A DNA stretch of 64,000 nucleotides. Origin: Rosellinia necatrix (lineage: Eukaryota > Ascomycota > Sordariomycetes > Xylariales > Xylariaceae). Position 1 is the stretch's first letter; every line of letters starts with the position of its first letter. The stretch is taken from positions 1-64,000 of the forward strand of contig JAGYVD010000009.1 of assembly GCA_021209875.1 (NCBI GenBank), read 5' to 3'. Below are positions 1 through 12,753 of this stretch, in pieces. The notes below the pieces were generated by a model that did not search any database, was not told the origin of the DNA, and was given only the letters and a program-made list of their open reading frames with translations. A program made the translations under genes and the position numbers.

Positions 1-81
1 CTTATACAACCTATTTAATTTAATCTAATAATATATAAGCCGTTAGCTCGATTAATACGGGCCTTTTTAAAGATTTTATTA
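1..81 (-). repeat. Partial LTR of element A (3' LTR)
   Basis: Positions 1-81 align with the right end of the LTR at 7289-7496, including the block AGCCGTTAGCTCGATTAATA. This copy is more mutated: the CTTTCGGGGACTCTATTA end seen at 7479-7496 has become CTTTTTAAAGATTTTATTA. The rest lies beyond the left edge of the window. The following bases, AAATGCCGG, begin the internal region. Confidence 0.8.
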
Positions 82-3000
82 AAATGCCGGCGGACAGAAA
101 AAAAACTACTGTTTTTAATAATACGTTAGGTCGTTTTATAAGGCCGTCCTCATATTTTAATCTTTTTTATTAAAGCAAAGCTATTTTTTTAATAATTTTT
201 ATTATTTTTTAAATAATATAGTTAGTTTTTAATATATTATTAAATATATTTATATTTCTAGCTTTATTATTTAATTAAATAATTAAATTTGTTTTTTATT
301 AATGCGATATTTAAAAATTTATTTGACTTTATATATTTTTGTTATTACTATTTAAAAATATTTATATTAATTAGTTTTATTAGTTTAAACGTTAGTTGGT
401 TGTTTAAAAATTATTTAACTACGTATACGTTTTAAATAAACTATTAATATTATTAAATAAATTTATAATGCTTTAAAAAATTTAATTCGTAAACTAAATC
501 TCCGACTTTTTTATTATTTAAATTTAAGCATATTATTATAAATATTTTTTAAAAGCTTATTTAATAAATAATATCTTTATATAAAACATAATAATATTTT
601 TTATTAAAGTAAATTATAATATATAATGTTTATTATTATAATATTTTAGTTTAATGTGCAACAAAATTTATTGCTAGCTTAACGTTTTATTAAAATAATT
701 TTTTAAAGTTTTTATTTATTTTATGTTTAATTAATTAAACTAATCGGCAATAAAATTTAAAAGTTCAGGTAATTTAAATTTAAATAACTGTTTATATAGA
801 ATAAATTATATTGTTTATAATACGCAGTATTAAAATTTATTATAATATTAAAAATATAAATTAATTTAATTAAACTTAAAATTTTAAATTATAATAATAT
901 ATTATTAATTTAATTGTTTTAGTTTTTTTTTAATAATCTGTTATTTTATAAATAATAAGCTATAATTATTAATAATTTTATGCTTAAAAACTTTTTATAT
1001 TTTTTTTAAAAAAGTTAAACGTAAATTTTAGTTTAGTTAAAAATAATACTTTTAAAAATTTTTTAATTATTTATTAGTAGTTGTTTATAAATACGTTAGT
1101 TTAATTTTAGTTATATATTTTTTATTTTTAAAATAAACAGACTTTATTAAATATATAATATATTATAAATTATATATAATTATATATAATATAATATTTT
1201 TTGTTTGTTAACTGCTATAAACTATTTTAATGTTTATTAAAATAGCTTTAATATAAAATTAATTATTTGTTTATATAAATAATATATTTTTTAAATATAT
1301 TAATTTAAAACTTTATTAATTTAAATCTGTTTATACGATTAAAATTATAACTTAAGCAATATTTAATATATTTTTTAACTAATTAAAATTTATAATAAAT
1401 AAAAAACTTTAAGATTTTTATTATTTTTTAAGCCTGCATAATATTTATTATTATATATAGTTTAAATATTTATTTAATTATATTATATAAAACATATAAT
1501 TATTTTATTTTTTAATATTAATTATAAATTAAGCTATTTATAATAAAAAAAATACTTAAGTTTAAAAATATTATAACGCTTTTTATTGTTTTAGCAAAAT
1601 TTTTAAAATATTTAGTTTGTTTAATATTTTATTATACTATATGTTAGTTTAATAACTTTTTTTAAATTCTGTTTTTTATTTATTATTTATTACTGCTTTT
1701 ATTATATATTTTACTACGTTTTATACTAAGTTTAATATTACTAGTTCTTTAATTTTTTATAACTTTACTTGTTTATTTATAACGTTTTATATTAATTTAA
1801 GTCTGCTTAATATGTTAATATATAGTTTATTTTTAACAAATAATATATTAAAATCTATATTAAAAAAATATATTAAAAAATTAACTAATTAAATATTTAT
1901 ACGGTTTTATAGCAGCTATATTTAATATTTAATTAATTATATTTTTAATTATTAAATAGTTTATAAATATAATTACGTTATTTTATTAAATTAAACTATT
2001 ATTTATAGTTTTTAACAGCTTAAATAAAATAAGCTATTTTTAATTTAAATAATCTATATTAGTTTAGCTTATAATAAACTACAACTTAAATATATAATTA
2101 GTTTATTTATATTAATAAAATTAAATTTTTAAGCTTTTAGTTATATTTTTTGCTATAAAATAATATAACTAAAACTATATTTTTAACTTTTTATTTATAA
2201 AAAAACAGTTTTTAAATTATAATATTATAATATTATTTTATAACAGATAACGTTTTTAAATAGTTTTAAATAAAGCTATTTTATTTTTATAGTTATAATA
2301 TATGTTATAAACGTAATAAATATGTTTTTATTTAAAATTTTTTTTTATATTTTTTAGCTAATAAATTAGTTTTTTAATTCTGTAGTAGTTTTATTAACTA
2401 AGCGTAATATAGAATTAAATTATAAAAAAATCTGTTTATTTAAAATATTTTTTAAAAGCTTGTAATATTTTAAAAAAGCTAATTATTAAAATGTTTATAT
2501 TTGTTTAGCAGTAGTTAATAGTTTTAAAACGTTTACAAAAAATTTTAAAAGCTTTATAAATAAATAGCCGATAAAAATTTATAAAAAATATTACAAAATA
2601 TTTTTCGCAAAATAATAAAAATTATTTTAAAATGTTTAAAATAATTTTATAACTATTAAAATATATAATAACGTTAATAAAATATTAATAATAATATATA
2701 TTTATGCAGCAGTTAGTTTATATATTTTATATATATATACTAAAATTGCTATATTTTATTAATACTATATTAAATTGTTTTAAGCTGCAAAAACTAATTA
2801 TTATAAATATATTTTAAATTTAGAATATATTAAAAATTAATAAAAAATCCTGTCGCGTTAATAATTATAATATATTTTTGTTTAACAAGCTTTTAATTAT
2901 TTCGTTTTATAAAAGTAATAAATAACTGTTTAAAACTACTATTTTATTAAGTTATTAAAATAACTATTATTTAGCTTTATTAACTTTATATATTTTATTA

Positions 3001-4580
3001 TATAATAAAATAAAATAAATAAAAAATGTTAGTTTATTTATTTATTATAATCGACCTATTTTATATAGCTTGTTATAAGTGTTATTTAATACTTTTATAT
3101 TATGTTTATTAAAAAAGTACTGTTTTAAATTTAATTTAGTTTTTATTAATTATTAATAAAAAATACTTTAAGTTGTTTTTTTAAAAAATGTTTATTTTTC
3201 TGCGATTTATTTAAATATTATAAAATATAACTATTTTAATAAATTAAAAAGCTTTAAACGTTTTTTAGCGTATATATAAACATTTTTTTTAATAATAGTT
3301 TTAAAAAATTGCCTGGTTTTTAATACTTAAAAAAAAATATATATTTTTAACTTTAAGTTTATTTTTTAATGTTAGAAAGTTTAGCTTAAAGTTTTTTAAA
3401 GCTTTTAAATTAATTATTATATTAAATATAACGTTTATAAAAAAAATATTTTTTGTTGCTACGTTTAAACGTACTATTTTATATTTAATATTTTTTATAT
3501 AGTATTAAACGTATTATTTATTTACATGTTTAATATAAAATTATTATAAAGTTTAACGCGTAATTTATTTATTTAAATATACGATTGTTTTATGTTTAAT
3601 ACTATATTAATTACTACTATAGTTAATAAAAATTTAGCTTAAACTTTATATTAATTATAATAATTATATTTATTAAAGTTTATTTATTAGTTTAATTAAA
3701 GCTGTTTTTGCTAATAATAAAGCGGTAGCTGCAACTATAAAATTATTATCTAATTTTTATAAGTTTATATATATTTTGCTATTTTTATTTTTTTAAAATT
3801 TAACCTAGCTTAATATTTTTATAAATTTTAATAGTTTTTATTAAAATATTTACTACTAGTATTATTTTAAAAGTTTTAGCATTAATTATGCTATATATAT
3901 TATTTTATATATAGCTATAAAATAAAAGCTTTTATTATTTAATAAAAGTTTATATTTTATTATAAAATAAGTTTTTTTATTTATAGTTCTACGTTTTTAA
4001 CTAATAATTTTCTGCACGTATTTATAATTATAAATAAATATATTAAATAAAACTATAAATCTATTTATTTTTCGGCTTAATAAATAAATATTTTTAATTT
4101 ATAATTAATTATAGTTTTATATAAATATAAAAAGTTGTTATTAAATAGCATTTTTAGTTTTAAATAATTTTTTATTACTTATTTTCTTTTATATATTTAA
4201 ATATTTTAAGTTTTTTAGTTCTATTTATTTTTTAATATAAAAATAAACTTAGTTTTTAAGCTTAACTAATTTATTTTTTAAAACAATAAATTTAACTTAA
4301 TTAAAAACTGTTTTATATATTAAAATATTTAAAAAAATTTACTAATAATAATTTTTTAATATTTAAATTAATATAAATTTATTAGTTTTATTTAATTAAA
4401 AATAGCTTGATATTAATCCGCAGATATATATAATTTAATTAAAGCGTTTTATTATATTTATTATTAATATTTAACGTTTTAATTATAAAGATTTTACTAT
4501 TAAAAATATTATTAGCTGCTTTATATGTTGTATTAAAATATATTTTTAACGCGTTATAATTTAGCTTTTTTTTTTGTTTA

Positions 4581-4640
4581 ATAGTTTTATTTTTAGCTTT
4601 AATTTATTTAATAGTTTTATTTTTAGCTTTAGCGTAATTT
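4581..4640. repeat. 30-bp tandem duplication
   Basis: Two adjacent copies of a 30-bp unit beginning ATAGTTTTATTTTTAGCTTT differ only at the end of the second copy. It lies inside the degraded internal region of element A and has no evident function. Confidence 0.7.
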
Positions 4641-7288
4641 TATAAATGTTTAAAAATTAATTATATAAAAATAGTTTTTAAAAATAATACTTATAAGTAT
4701 GTTTTTCGCGTGCAATTAAAAAAAATGTCGTGATTTTTTCTAATTTAATATAAAATTATATTTTTTATATATAATAAAATAGTTCTTAATTTATAAATTT
4801 AATAATATTAATAATAAATAAAAGCTAAGTCTAGTATTAAATAAAAAAAGCATGTTTTTTATTATTATTTTATTTAGTTTTTATTTATTTATACTACTGT
4901 TTATAAAATATATATAAAATAAACATTAATTATTTTTTTTTAATTTTAATTATAATTTTATAATTTAAATATTTATAGTTTTAATTTTAATTATAACTAT
5001 AGTTATATTTTTAGTTACGCTTTTAATTATAATTTTTTAGTTCCCGATTATTTTTTTTAATTTTTTAATAATTGTTGCAGTTTTAGTTCTAACGTTAACG
5101 GCTTTTTTTATAGCTGCTACTTTAGTTGCGATTTTTATTCCAGCTTTAGTACTGTTTATAACTACGCTTGCAGCTGTTCTAGCTTTAATTTTTAAAATAT
5201 TTATTGTTTAATTAACGTTTTTTTTAATTAAATTAACGATTATAGCTTTTTTGGCAAGTTATTTTAATAGTTAATATTAAATTTGCTAATATCGTTTTTA
5301 ATTTAATATTTAAATATATTTTTTTAGTTTTATATTTTAGCTTATGTCGGCTGTTTTTTATTTTATATATATAGTTAGCTAAAGTTTTTTAATTTAAAAT
5401 TGATATAATTTAAAATTATATTTTTTATTAGTTGTAAATATTTTTATAATTTTATACTAGTTTTTATTGCTTTTTTATAATGTTTTTATAGTTTTAACGT
5501 ATTATATTTAATATTAAATAAACTAAAAAAATACGTTTTAATTTTCTGCGATATTTTTTAAAATAAGTTTTTTTTTTATAAACTTTTAAAACGTTTTATT
5601 AGCTCGCGTTTTAAATTTTTTTTATAATTTTTTAAATAATATATTTAAGCCTGCTTTTTTTTATATATAACAGTTGCTTATATAAACTTTGCTGTTTTAT
5701 TATAGCAAAACTAATCTAGCTAATAAATAATTAAATAAATTAATTATTTATTAAACGTTTAATCTTAAATATTTTTATTTTTTAATAATAATTTAATATA
5801 ATTAATAAAAAATAAACGTTTATATAAATTATATTTTTTGTCGGCTATATATTTTTATTATTAAAGTTTTTTATTTTAAGTTAAAAATACTAATATTATT
5901 TTATTTAATTTTATATATATTTTTTTATTTTAGCTGTTATATTTAATATAAATTATTTTTATTAATTTAATATAATATAACTATATTTATTATTATTAAA
6001 ACTATCTAAGCTAAAAAATTAAATAAGTTATTATTATTATAATTTTATTATAATAATAATTATTATTTTATTTTATTACTACAGCGCTTATAAAAGTTGT
6101 TCTAATATTTAATAAAAAATTTCAAGTTATTATTTTTTTTAAAAAGTTTTTATTTAATAAAACATATAAAAAAATATAATAGTTATAATATTTAATTTAT
6201 TTAAAATATTTATAGTTATATTTTATATACTAGTTATTTAAACATTAGTTAATATAGCCGCTTCATTTTGCTTTAATAGCAGGTTTTATTTTAAATAATT
6301 AATTTACAGCTTTATTAGCTTTAATATTATTTTTAGTTAGCTGCAGTTTTAAGTTCTACGTTGTTAAAAATTTAATATTAATATTTTTAAAAGTTTAAAA
6401 CTTTTAAACCTGTTTAATTAATTTTAAAACTAAATTAAAAAATATTTTTATAGTTTTTATGTTTTTATATAAAATATTAACTAAAACGTTAGCTTGTTTT
6501 TAATGTTTTAAAAAATAATCGATAGTTTTTTAGTTTAAGCTAAATTGTTTTAACGGCAGCATATTTTTAAATAAAAATTATACCGATTTAAAATATTCTG
6601 CCGAAGTTTTTTTAAAGTTGCTTATGTTTAAACTTAATATATATAATAAAATATAATAACGTAACGTTATTACAAGCTTAAAAAATTAAACGTATTATTT
6701 AAAAAATGTTTAAATATATATATAATATGTTTAAATAATTATTTTTATATATAAATATTATTAGCTGTTATTTTTAATTTATCGACTTATAATTTAAAAG
6801 CTATAAAAAATAAAATAAAATAAATTATACGCGTAAAAAATAAAATAATAAAATTATTTTTAAAAATTCTAGCTTTTAATTATAATATATATATTTATAA
6901 TTGTTTAATAAACATATTTATTAACGCTTTCTTTTAATAATAAATATAAATAAATAATTTGCTACGTTTATAAATTTAAATAAACTTTAGTTGTTAAACA
7001 CGTTTAAATATGCAACTTTAATAATAATAACTTTTAAAATATAAAATAAACTGCTAAATATTTTTTAGCAACTATTTATTATAAGCTTTAATAAAATATA
7101 TAATTTATATAAAAAAAAATAGTTATTAAAATAACGTTTTGTTTATGTTAATTATTTAGTTATAACTAGATTAAAACATATGTTTAAATTTTCAGCTACA
7201 AATAAAATCTTTTAACTTTAAAAAATTTAAAAAATAATATTAGTTTAGTTTAATAATAAGATCTGTCGGTTATATAAAAGCACTACTT

Positions 7289-7496
7289 TAAAAAAGTTAA
7301 TATAAAAGTAGAAAAAAAAATACTTTTATTAATTCTTCTGCTAAGTAAGAAATTCTAATAAGTTTAAAATTAACCTCTGCAAAAGTGGCCGTGGGCCACC
7401 TGTTGCCAGCCGTAGCCTATGCAACTTATTTAATCTAATCTAATAATACACGAGCCGTTAGCTCGATTAATACGGGCCCTTTCGGGGACTCTATTA
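7289..7496 (-). repeat. LTR of element A (5' LTR), GC retained at outer edge
   Basis: This 208-bp repeat is the reverse complement of the solo LTR at 43670-43872. On the minus strand it begins TAATAGAGTCCCC and ends near CTTTTTTA. The right-hand 120 bp keep stem-forming GC blocks: GTGGCC-GTG-GGCCAC at 7385-7399 and CGAGC-CGTTA-GCTCG at 7451-7465. The left-hand 80 bp are almost pure A+T. The flanking 5-mers (TACTT and CAAAG) do not match, as expected when the partner flank is outside the window. Confidence 0.85.
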
Positions 7497-7576
7497 CAAA
7501 GTTTATAAACTATAAAATATTTTTTATTAAAAAAAGCGTAAAATAAACGCAAAAACAGGCAAGCAGCGTAAAAATA

Positions 7577-7632
7577 GCAGCAGCAGTAGCAGAAACAGCA
7601 GCAAACATTATTATTATTATTATTATTATTAA
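7577..7632. repeat. Microsatellites: AGC-rich run, then (TTA)n
   Basis: An AGCAGCAGCAG-type stretch at about 7577-7603 is followed by eight or so TTA units at 7607-7632. The AGC run keeps C residues that are scarce elsewhere in the window. Confidence 0.8.
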
Positions 7633-7958
7633 TACTGCAGCTTTTAAAAGTTAGTATTTATACCGTACAAAAAAAAAGCTACTATATATATATATATAAA
7701 AAAAAAAAAAAAACGGAACAGCAGAACAAAAAGTTAGCTGTAAATAAAGCTATATATATATTTAAGCAGCAGAAAACATGCTAATAATTTTAAGCTTAAG
7801 CTTAAGCATTAAGCAGCAGCTATATAAAGCATATATAAATTAAAAGCTGCATATAAACAGAAAACTTTATATAAAAAAAAAAATATAAATAAAAACTATA
7901 ATAAAAACTAATATATATATAATAAATAACTATATATATAATAATAATATAAACATAT

Positions 7959-7961
<3 letters not shown>

Positions 7962-7997
<36 letters not shown>
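7962..7997. repeat. (AT)18 dinucleotide repeat
   Basis: An uninterrupted alternation of A and T runs for 36 bp. A shorter TA run followed by about 15 A residues lies at 7683-7713. Confidence 0.9.
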
Positions 7998-7999
<2 letters not shown>

Positions 8000-10900
8000 A
8001 AGCTATATTATTGTTATTATTTTAATAAGTTGTACGCTAGCAGAATTTTATATAAAACTTAAAATAATATTATATATAATAATTATTTAAATAAAATAAT
8101 TAAATATAATAAACATTATATAACAAAAAGTTATATTCTGTTTTACGCATAAACAGTACATGTATCGCACGTATAAAGCCTATTCAACAAATATATATTT
8201 TAAAATTAAGCAATATTTTTTTACGCCTGATATAAAAAATATTTTAGCTAAATATATAATTTAAATCGTTAAAACAAAGCTTTTTTTAATAACAGCAGCA
8301 AAAAATAAATATCTTCAAATTAAAAAAAATCATTAAAACTATAATAAAAAGTCTAACAATTAAAAAAGTAAGCGTTAAAAAAACATAAATTTAAACAAAA
8401 ATAAAACCAAAAAAAATAGTATAATAAAAATAAAAAAAAAAGGGTAGGTTTAAATAAAAAAAAAAAATAACAAGAAAAAAAATTGCTAAAATAAACGCAA
8501 AAATAAATATACTTGCTATTAAAAAAAACGTGTTAATATAACTAAGTTAAATTTATTAATATTAAATATAATATTATTGTATATATTATTAAGCTTTAAA
8601 TTAAATAACGATAAAACGTTTATTATAATTAAATATTTAATTTAGCAAGTAATTAAAATTAATATATTAAATATTATATTAAACGTTTAATTAAATATAT
8701 TTGAAAAGATGTTATTATTAATTAAATATATTTAAAAAGCAATATAATATATTATTTATATTATATAATATATTGTTTTAATATGTATATAAATATAATC
8801 GTTTTAATATTATATTAAAAATTATATAAAATTGTTTTTTTTAATAAAACTAATTAAAAATATCATAGCAGAAAAAATTATAATGTTTAAACAAAAGAAT
8901 AAATCGATTATATTAACGATTTAAAAACATTTAATAAATTATGCAACTTTAAAAAACAAAAGCAAAAAATAATTTTTATATTTTAAAATTATTATTAAAA
9001 ATTTATAAATAATAAAAATATTATTATAAGCTTAAATATAAGTTATATTGCTTTAATAATAAAAAATAGTTATTAAATAAATTTAAATATATTTTTAAAA
9101 ATAAACAGGCTAGATTTAAACAAATAAAAAATAATTAAATTAAATATAAATAAAAGCTATATTAAAATTTTATATATTAAATAATAACAATTATAAATTT
9201 TATAATTATAAAAATTTATAAATATAGCTTAAGTTATAAAAAAATATTATTAAAATATTATTAAACAGCAACTTTTTAAATATTTATAAAATATTAATCG
9301 ATTATAATTTAAATATAATTATTTTTATTAATATTAAAATTTTAAAAGAATTTTTAAATGTTTTTAAAATAAACTTATATGTTTATAAAATAATTTTAAT
9401 ATAAAAAGTTATTTTAACGCTTAAAATATTAATGCTAATACTAGCTAAATATAAACTGCGATTTAAAAACAAAGATTTTATATTTAAACTATTATAAAAA
9501 ATAATATAATAGTTTTAATTAAATTTATAATTTTTTAAAAGTTATAATTATTAATCTCTTTTTAAAACTAAAACTATTTTTAAAAATATTTAAATAAATA
9601 TAATTTAAAAATAGTAATATTAAAAATTAAATATTAAAAATATATAAAAAGTTTTTTAAAAATTATAATAATAGCTGCAAGCTTAATAATAGCTAAAATT
9701 ATATATATAATTAATATATTATAAATTAACACCGACTTATTATTTAACGCGTTTTTAAACATTTTATTAACTATTAATTTTAATATTTTATATTTAAAAA
9801 TAAAATATATATTTTTAATAAGTTTAAATTATTAAACATATATTTATTAGCAAACTTTATATTAATAACTTTTATTATTATAACTATTATTTTTAATATA
9901 TATAAAAAACACGACGTAATTTAAAAGCTAGACCTAACTATAATAAAAACTAGCGCTATCGTTAAAATAATTAACACGTTAAAACAACAACGTATTTTTT
10001 TAACAGGCTTTTTTTTTAATAAAGTTTTTAAAATAGCTAATATAACTAGCATAACAAACATAATTAATATAATTTACGCAACAAAAACGCTTATAATAAA
10101 AACAAGCAAATAGTTAAATAAACTGCTAAAGCTTAAAATCTAAAGAATTTTATTAATATTAAATATAAAAAGGTTAATAAAAAAATAAAATTAAAGCTTT
10201 AAATAAACAATTTATTTATATAAAAAAATATTATAACGCTAGGAATTTTAAATTATTATAAAAATATTTAATATTTAAAAAACTAAAACATTATTAATAT
10301 ATTATAAAAAAACAAATGAAATTTTTTAGTTAATAATTAATAATAAATAAAGCTAAATTTTTAATTATATTTTTTTAATACACGCGATTAAAAAATAATT
10401 AATATAATATTTAACAAGCTTTATAAATAAAATAAAATAAAATAAATTAACAGTTTTTTTATTTATATATCTAATTTTATTATATAGTTTATATATAAAA
10501 AAAACTATATTTACGTTTAATAATTAATTTATAAGTTTTAAATAAAATAACTGTTTTAAACAACTACTTGTTGTTATTATAATTTATAATTATTGCTTTA
10601 ATAAAAAAAAAAAAATTTAATTGTTATAAATATAACTGTTTTTTTTTATTAATTTATAGTTTATTTTAACTATTAAAACTAATTTATAATAATAAATTTT
10701 AAAAATTAAAACAATTAATAATAGCTTTAATAAGATTTTATAATATATTTATATATATTTAACGTTTTATAAATAAATTATTTTGTTTTTATAAATATTA
10801 TTATAAAGTTTTTATTAATAATATTATTATTTTTTAAACATTAAAACAGATTATTTAGCTTATTTATATAATATTTTTATATTGTTTAATAAAAAAAAAT

Positions 10901-11612
10901 TTTTATAGCTAAAAAAACTTTTATTATATATTTTTTTATTAAACTATTAAGCTTTTAAATAAACACTTTAAATTTATTAATAATAAAAAATAATTAGCAG
11001 CATTTAAAAACTTTAAATTTTTAATTAGTTAAAAGCTTTTAAATAAAATTTAAAAATATAAGATTTTTTATATATTATTATTATATTATACTAAAATTAT
11101 AAAACTTTTATAAAAATATAAAATAAAATTATTTAATAAAAATGTAAAATAAAACTATATAAAATTAATAATTATAATTAATATTAAATATATTATTAGT
11201 TTATATATTTTAAACTAACTATAATTAAAATAAAATTATTTAAAGCTTTTTAAAATTTAATTTATTTATATATTATATTTTATTATTATAATTTTATAAA
11301 AATATTATATATATAAATAAATAGCTTGCTAAAAAAAGCTTTAAAATAATATTATTTTATATTAAAAATAAATATATATAAAAATTAAAATTAATAATTT
11401 TAAATATATAAATATTGCTAATAATATTTTAAGTTGTTATATATTATAACTAAAAATAAAATATAGACTTTTAAGCTAAAATAGCTTATATAATATAAAT
11501 ATATTAACGTTTTTAAATTATAATTAAAGCTTTAATTAATTTAATAGTTTTTTGCTAATTATTTAATAATAAAAATATATTAAACTAAACTAAGCTTAAT
11601 AATAAATCTACC

Positions 11613-12470
11613 GATTATATAAATAAAGATTTAATTAACGCGATTATATTTTTATTATAATATAAATTATAAATATATTATATATTAAATAGATTAAACT
11701 TTGTTTTAAATATATTTAATTAATTAAAAATATTACTAATTTAATAAATATTAAAAAAATAATAATTAAATAAATAAAAACTTATATTAAATAATATATA
11801 AAGAAAATATTTAGAACTAATAATAAAAAATAATAAAAGCTAAACTTATAACAGATTATATTAAAGATTTTAAATATTAAAAAGGTTTAAAACTAATTTA
11901 TAAAAACAATAAAAACGTTATAAATTTTTTAAGCTTAAATATTTTTTATAATTATAAATAATTTATTATATAACGTTAATTAAAAAATAAACATAAATTA
12001 TATATTTTAAAAATAAATAGCTAAATTTTTAATAATAATATATAATAATAAATATTATTTTAATAAACAGCGTATAATAAAAAATTAAAGCTTTATATAA
12101 TTAAATTAAAAATTTATAAAATAAAAGCATATTTAAATTATTATAATAAATATAAGTTATATAATAATTATTAACTTATTTAATTAAAAATATTAAATTA
12201 ATAAAAATAATTATAATCAATTTTATTATAAGCTTATTTAAAATATTATTTTAGTTATATTATAACAATTAAAAATTTTAATTATTATAACATATTAATA
12301 ATAATAATATATGTTATATTAAAACGTTTACTATTTATTTTAAACAATAAAAAATATTCCGCTAAAAATTAAATAAAAGTATTAGCTAAGCAGTTTTTAT
12401 TATTTAATTAAAATATATTAAACAGTATTATTTTTGATTGAAATTATAAATTTATTTTTAAATTTTAAAC
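11613..12470 (+). pseudogene. RT-RNase H remnant of element B
   Basis: On the plus strand 11613-11642 reads DYINKDLINA, resembling the segment that opens gypsy reverse transcriptases (pattern xxYIDKxLxxGFI). At 12376-12470 one frame reads KVLAKQFLLFN-stop-NILNSIIFD-stop-NYKFIFKF. This matches the RNase H pattern E-x-L-A ... W-x-x-L-x-G ... F ... D-H-K-x-L-x-x-F if G-to-A and C-to-T changes are allowed (GAA to AAA, TGG to TAA, GGT to AGT, GAT CAT to AAT TAT). Many stops and at least one frame change lie between. The E0 insertion follows 13 bp after the end of this motif. Assignment is by pattern reading only. Confidence 0.55.
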
Positions 12471-12483
12471 AAAGCTTTAAAAA

Positions 12484-12753
12484 TATGATGGCTGTAATAG
12501 CGGCAGTTGGAGCGGAGCCCAATTATACTTATATATTAGAAAAAAAAACTAAAGTTGAGAAAAAAAAAGAACTATATATAGGGCCAACAGCCAGAATTTC
12601 TACTTGTATATATTACTAGCTATTTACTATATGACTAGCCTACTATTTTTACTACTTCCTATTTATATTTATTTAATTAAAGAATTAATTAAAGGCGGCT
12701 AAACTATTTATTTATATAGCTAATTAAAGCTATTATAGCTGTAAATTATAACA
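12484..12753 (-). repeat. 3' LTR of E0
   Basis: The outer (left) 120 bp keep GC-rich words such as GGCAGTTGGAGCGGAGCCC, while the inner part is mutated (AAAGGCGGCTAAACTATTT against AGGGGCCGCCAGGCCATTT in the partner). The inner end is ATAACA. A chance open frame at 12434-12619 runs through this LTR and is not a gene. Confidence 0.88.

Larger units (their letters stand above)
1..7496 (-). mobile_element. Element A: RIP-degraded LTR retrotransposon, left end outside window
   Basis: Two copies of one LTR in the same orientation bound this element: the tail of one at 1-81 and a complete one at 7289-7496. The implied full length is about 7.6 kb. The internal part has no usable reading frame. Plus-strand sequence around 781-860 resembles 20815-20890 of E1, and the bases touching the left LTR (GGCATTT read on the minus strand) match those at the same place in E1 and E2, so A is probably a Ty3/gypsy element coded on the minus strand with its 5' LTR at the right. 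I could not find a convincing reverse-transcriptase motif in A itself, so the superfamily rests on relationship to E1. A solo LTR of this family lies at 43670. Confidence 0.72.
7497..12483 (+). mobile_element. Element B, first part: old Ty3/gypsy remnant
   Basis: This stretch between elements A and E0 carries on the plus strand degraded reverse-transcriptase and ribonuclease H segments (about 11613-12470), so it is the gag-to-RNase H part of a gypsy element. The first kilobase is strikingly A-rich on the plus strand and holds microsatellites. No LTR of B was recognised. B is cut at 12483 by the E0 insertion and appears to continue at 19240-19911, then beyond E1 at 27262. Because two other elements sit inside it, B is among the oldest insertions here. 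The boundary with A at 7497 is set only by the end of A's LTR. Confidence 0.6.

Noticed and set aside
2820..3060. Possible reverse-transcriptase segment of element A on the minus strand
   Set aside because: Words resembling the region exist, but no Y-x-D-D box or F-G-L motif could be read with confidence.
7451..7465. GC stem CGAGC-CGTTA-GCTCG as a possible terminator or regulatory RNA
   Set aside because: It is part of an LTR present in three copies in the window; a bacterial-type terminator is meaningless in this eukaryotic context.
12434..12619. Open frame of 61 codons on the plus strand
   Set aside because: It starts in element B and runs through the E0 LTR (12484-12753). It crosses an insertion border and the second LTR copy is closed by stops, so it is a chance opening.
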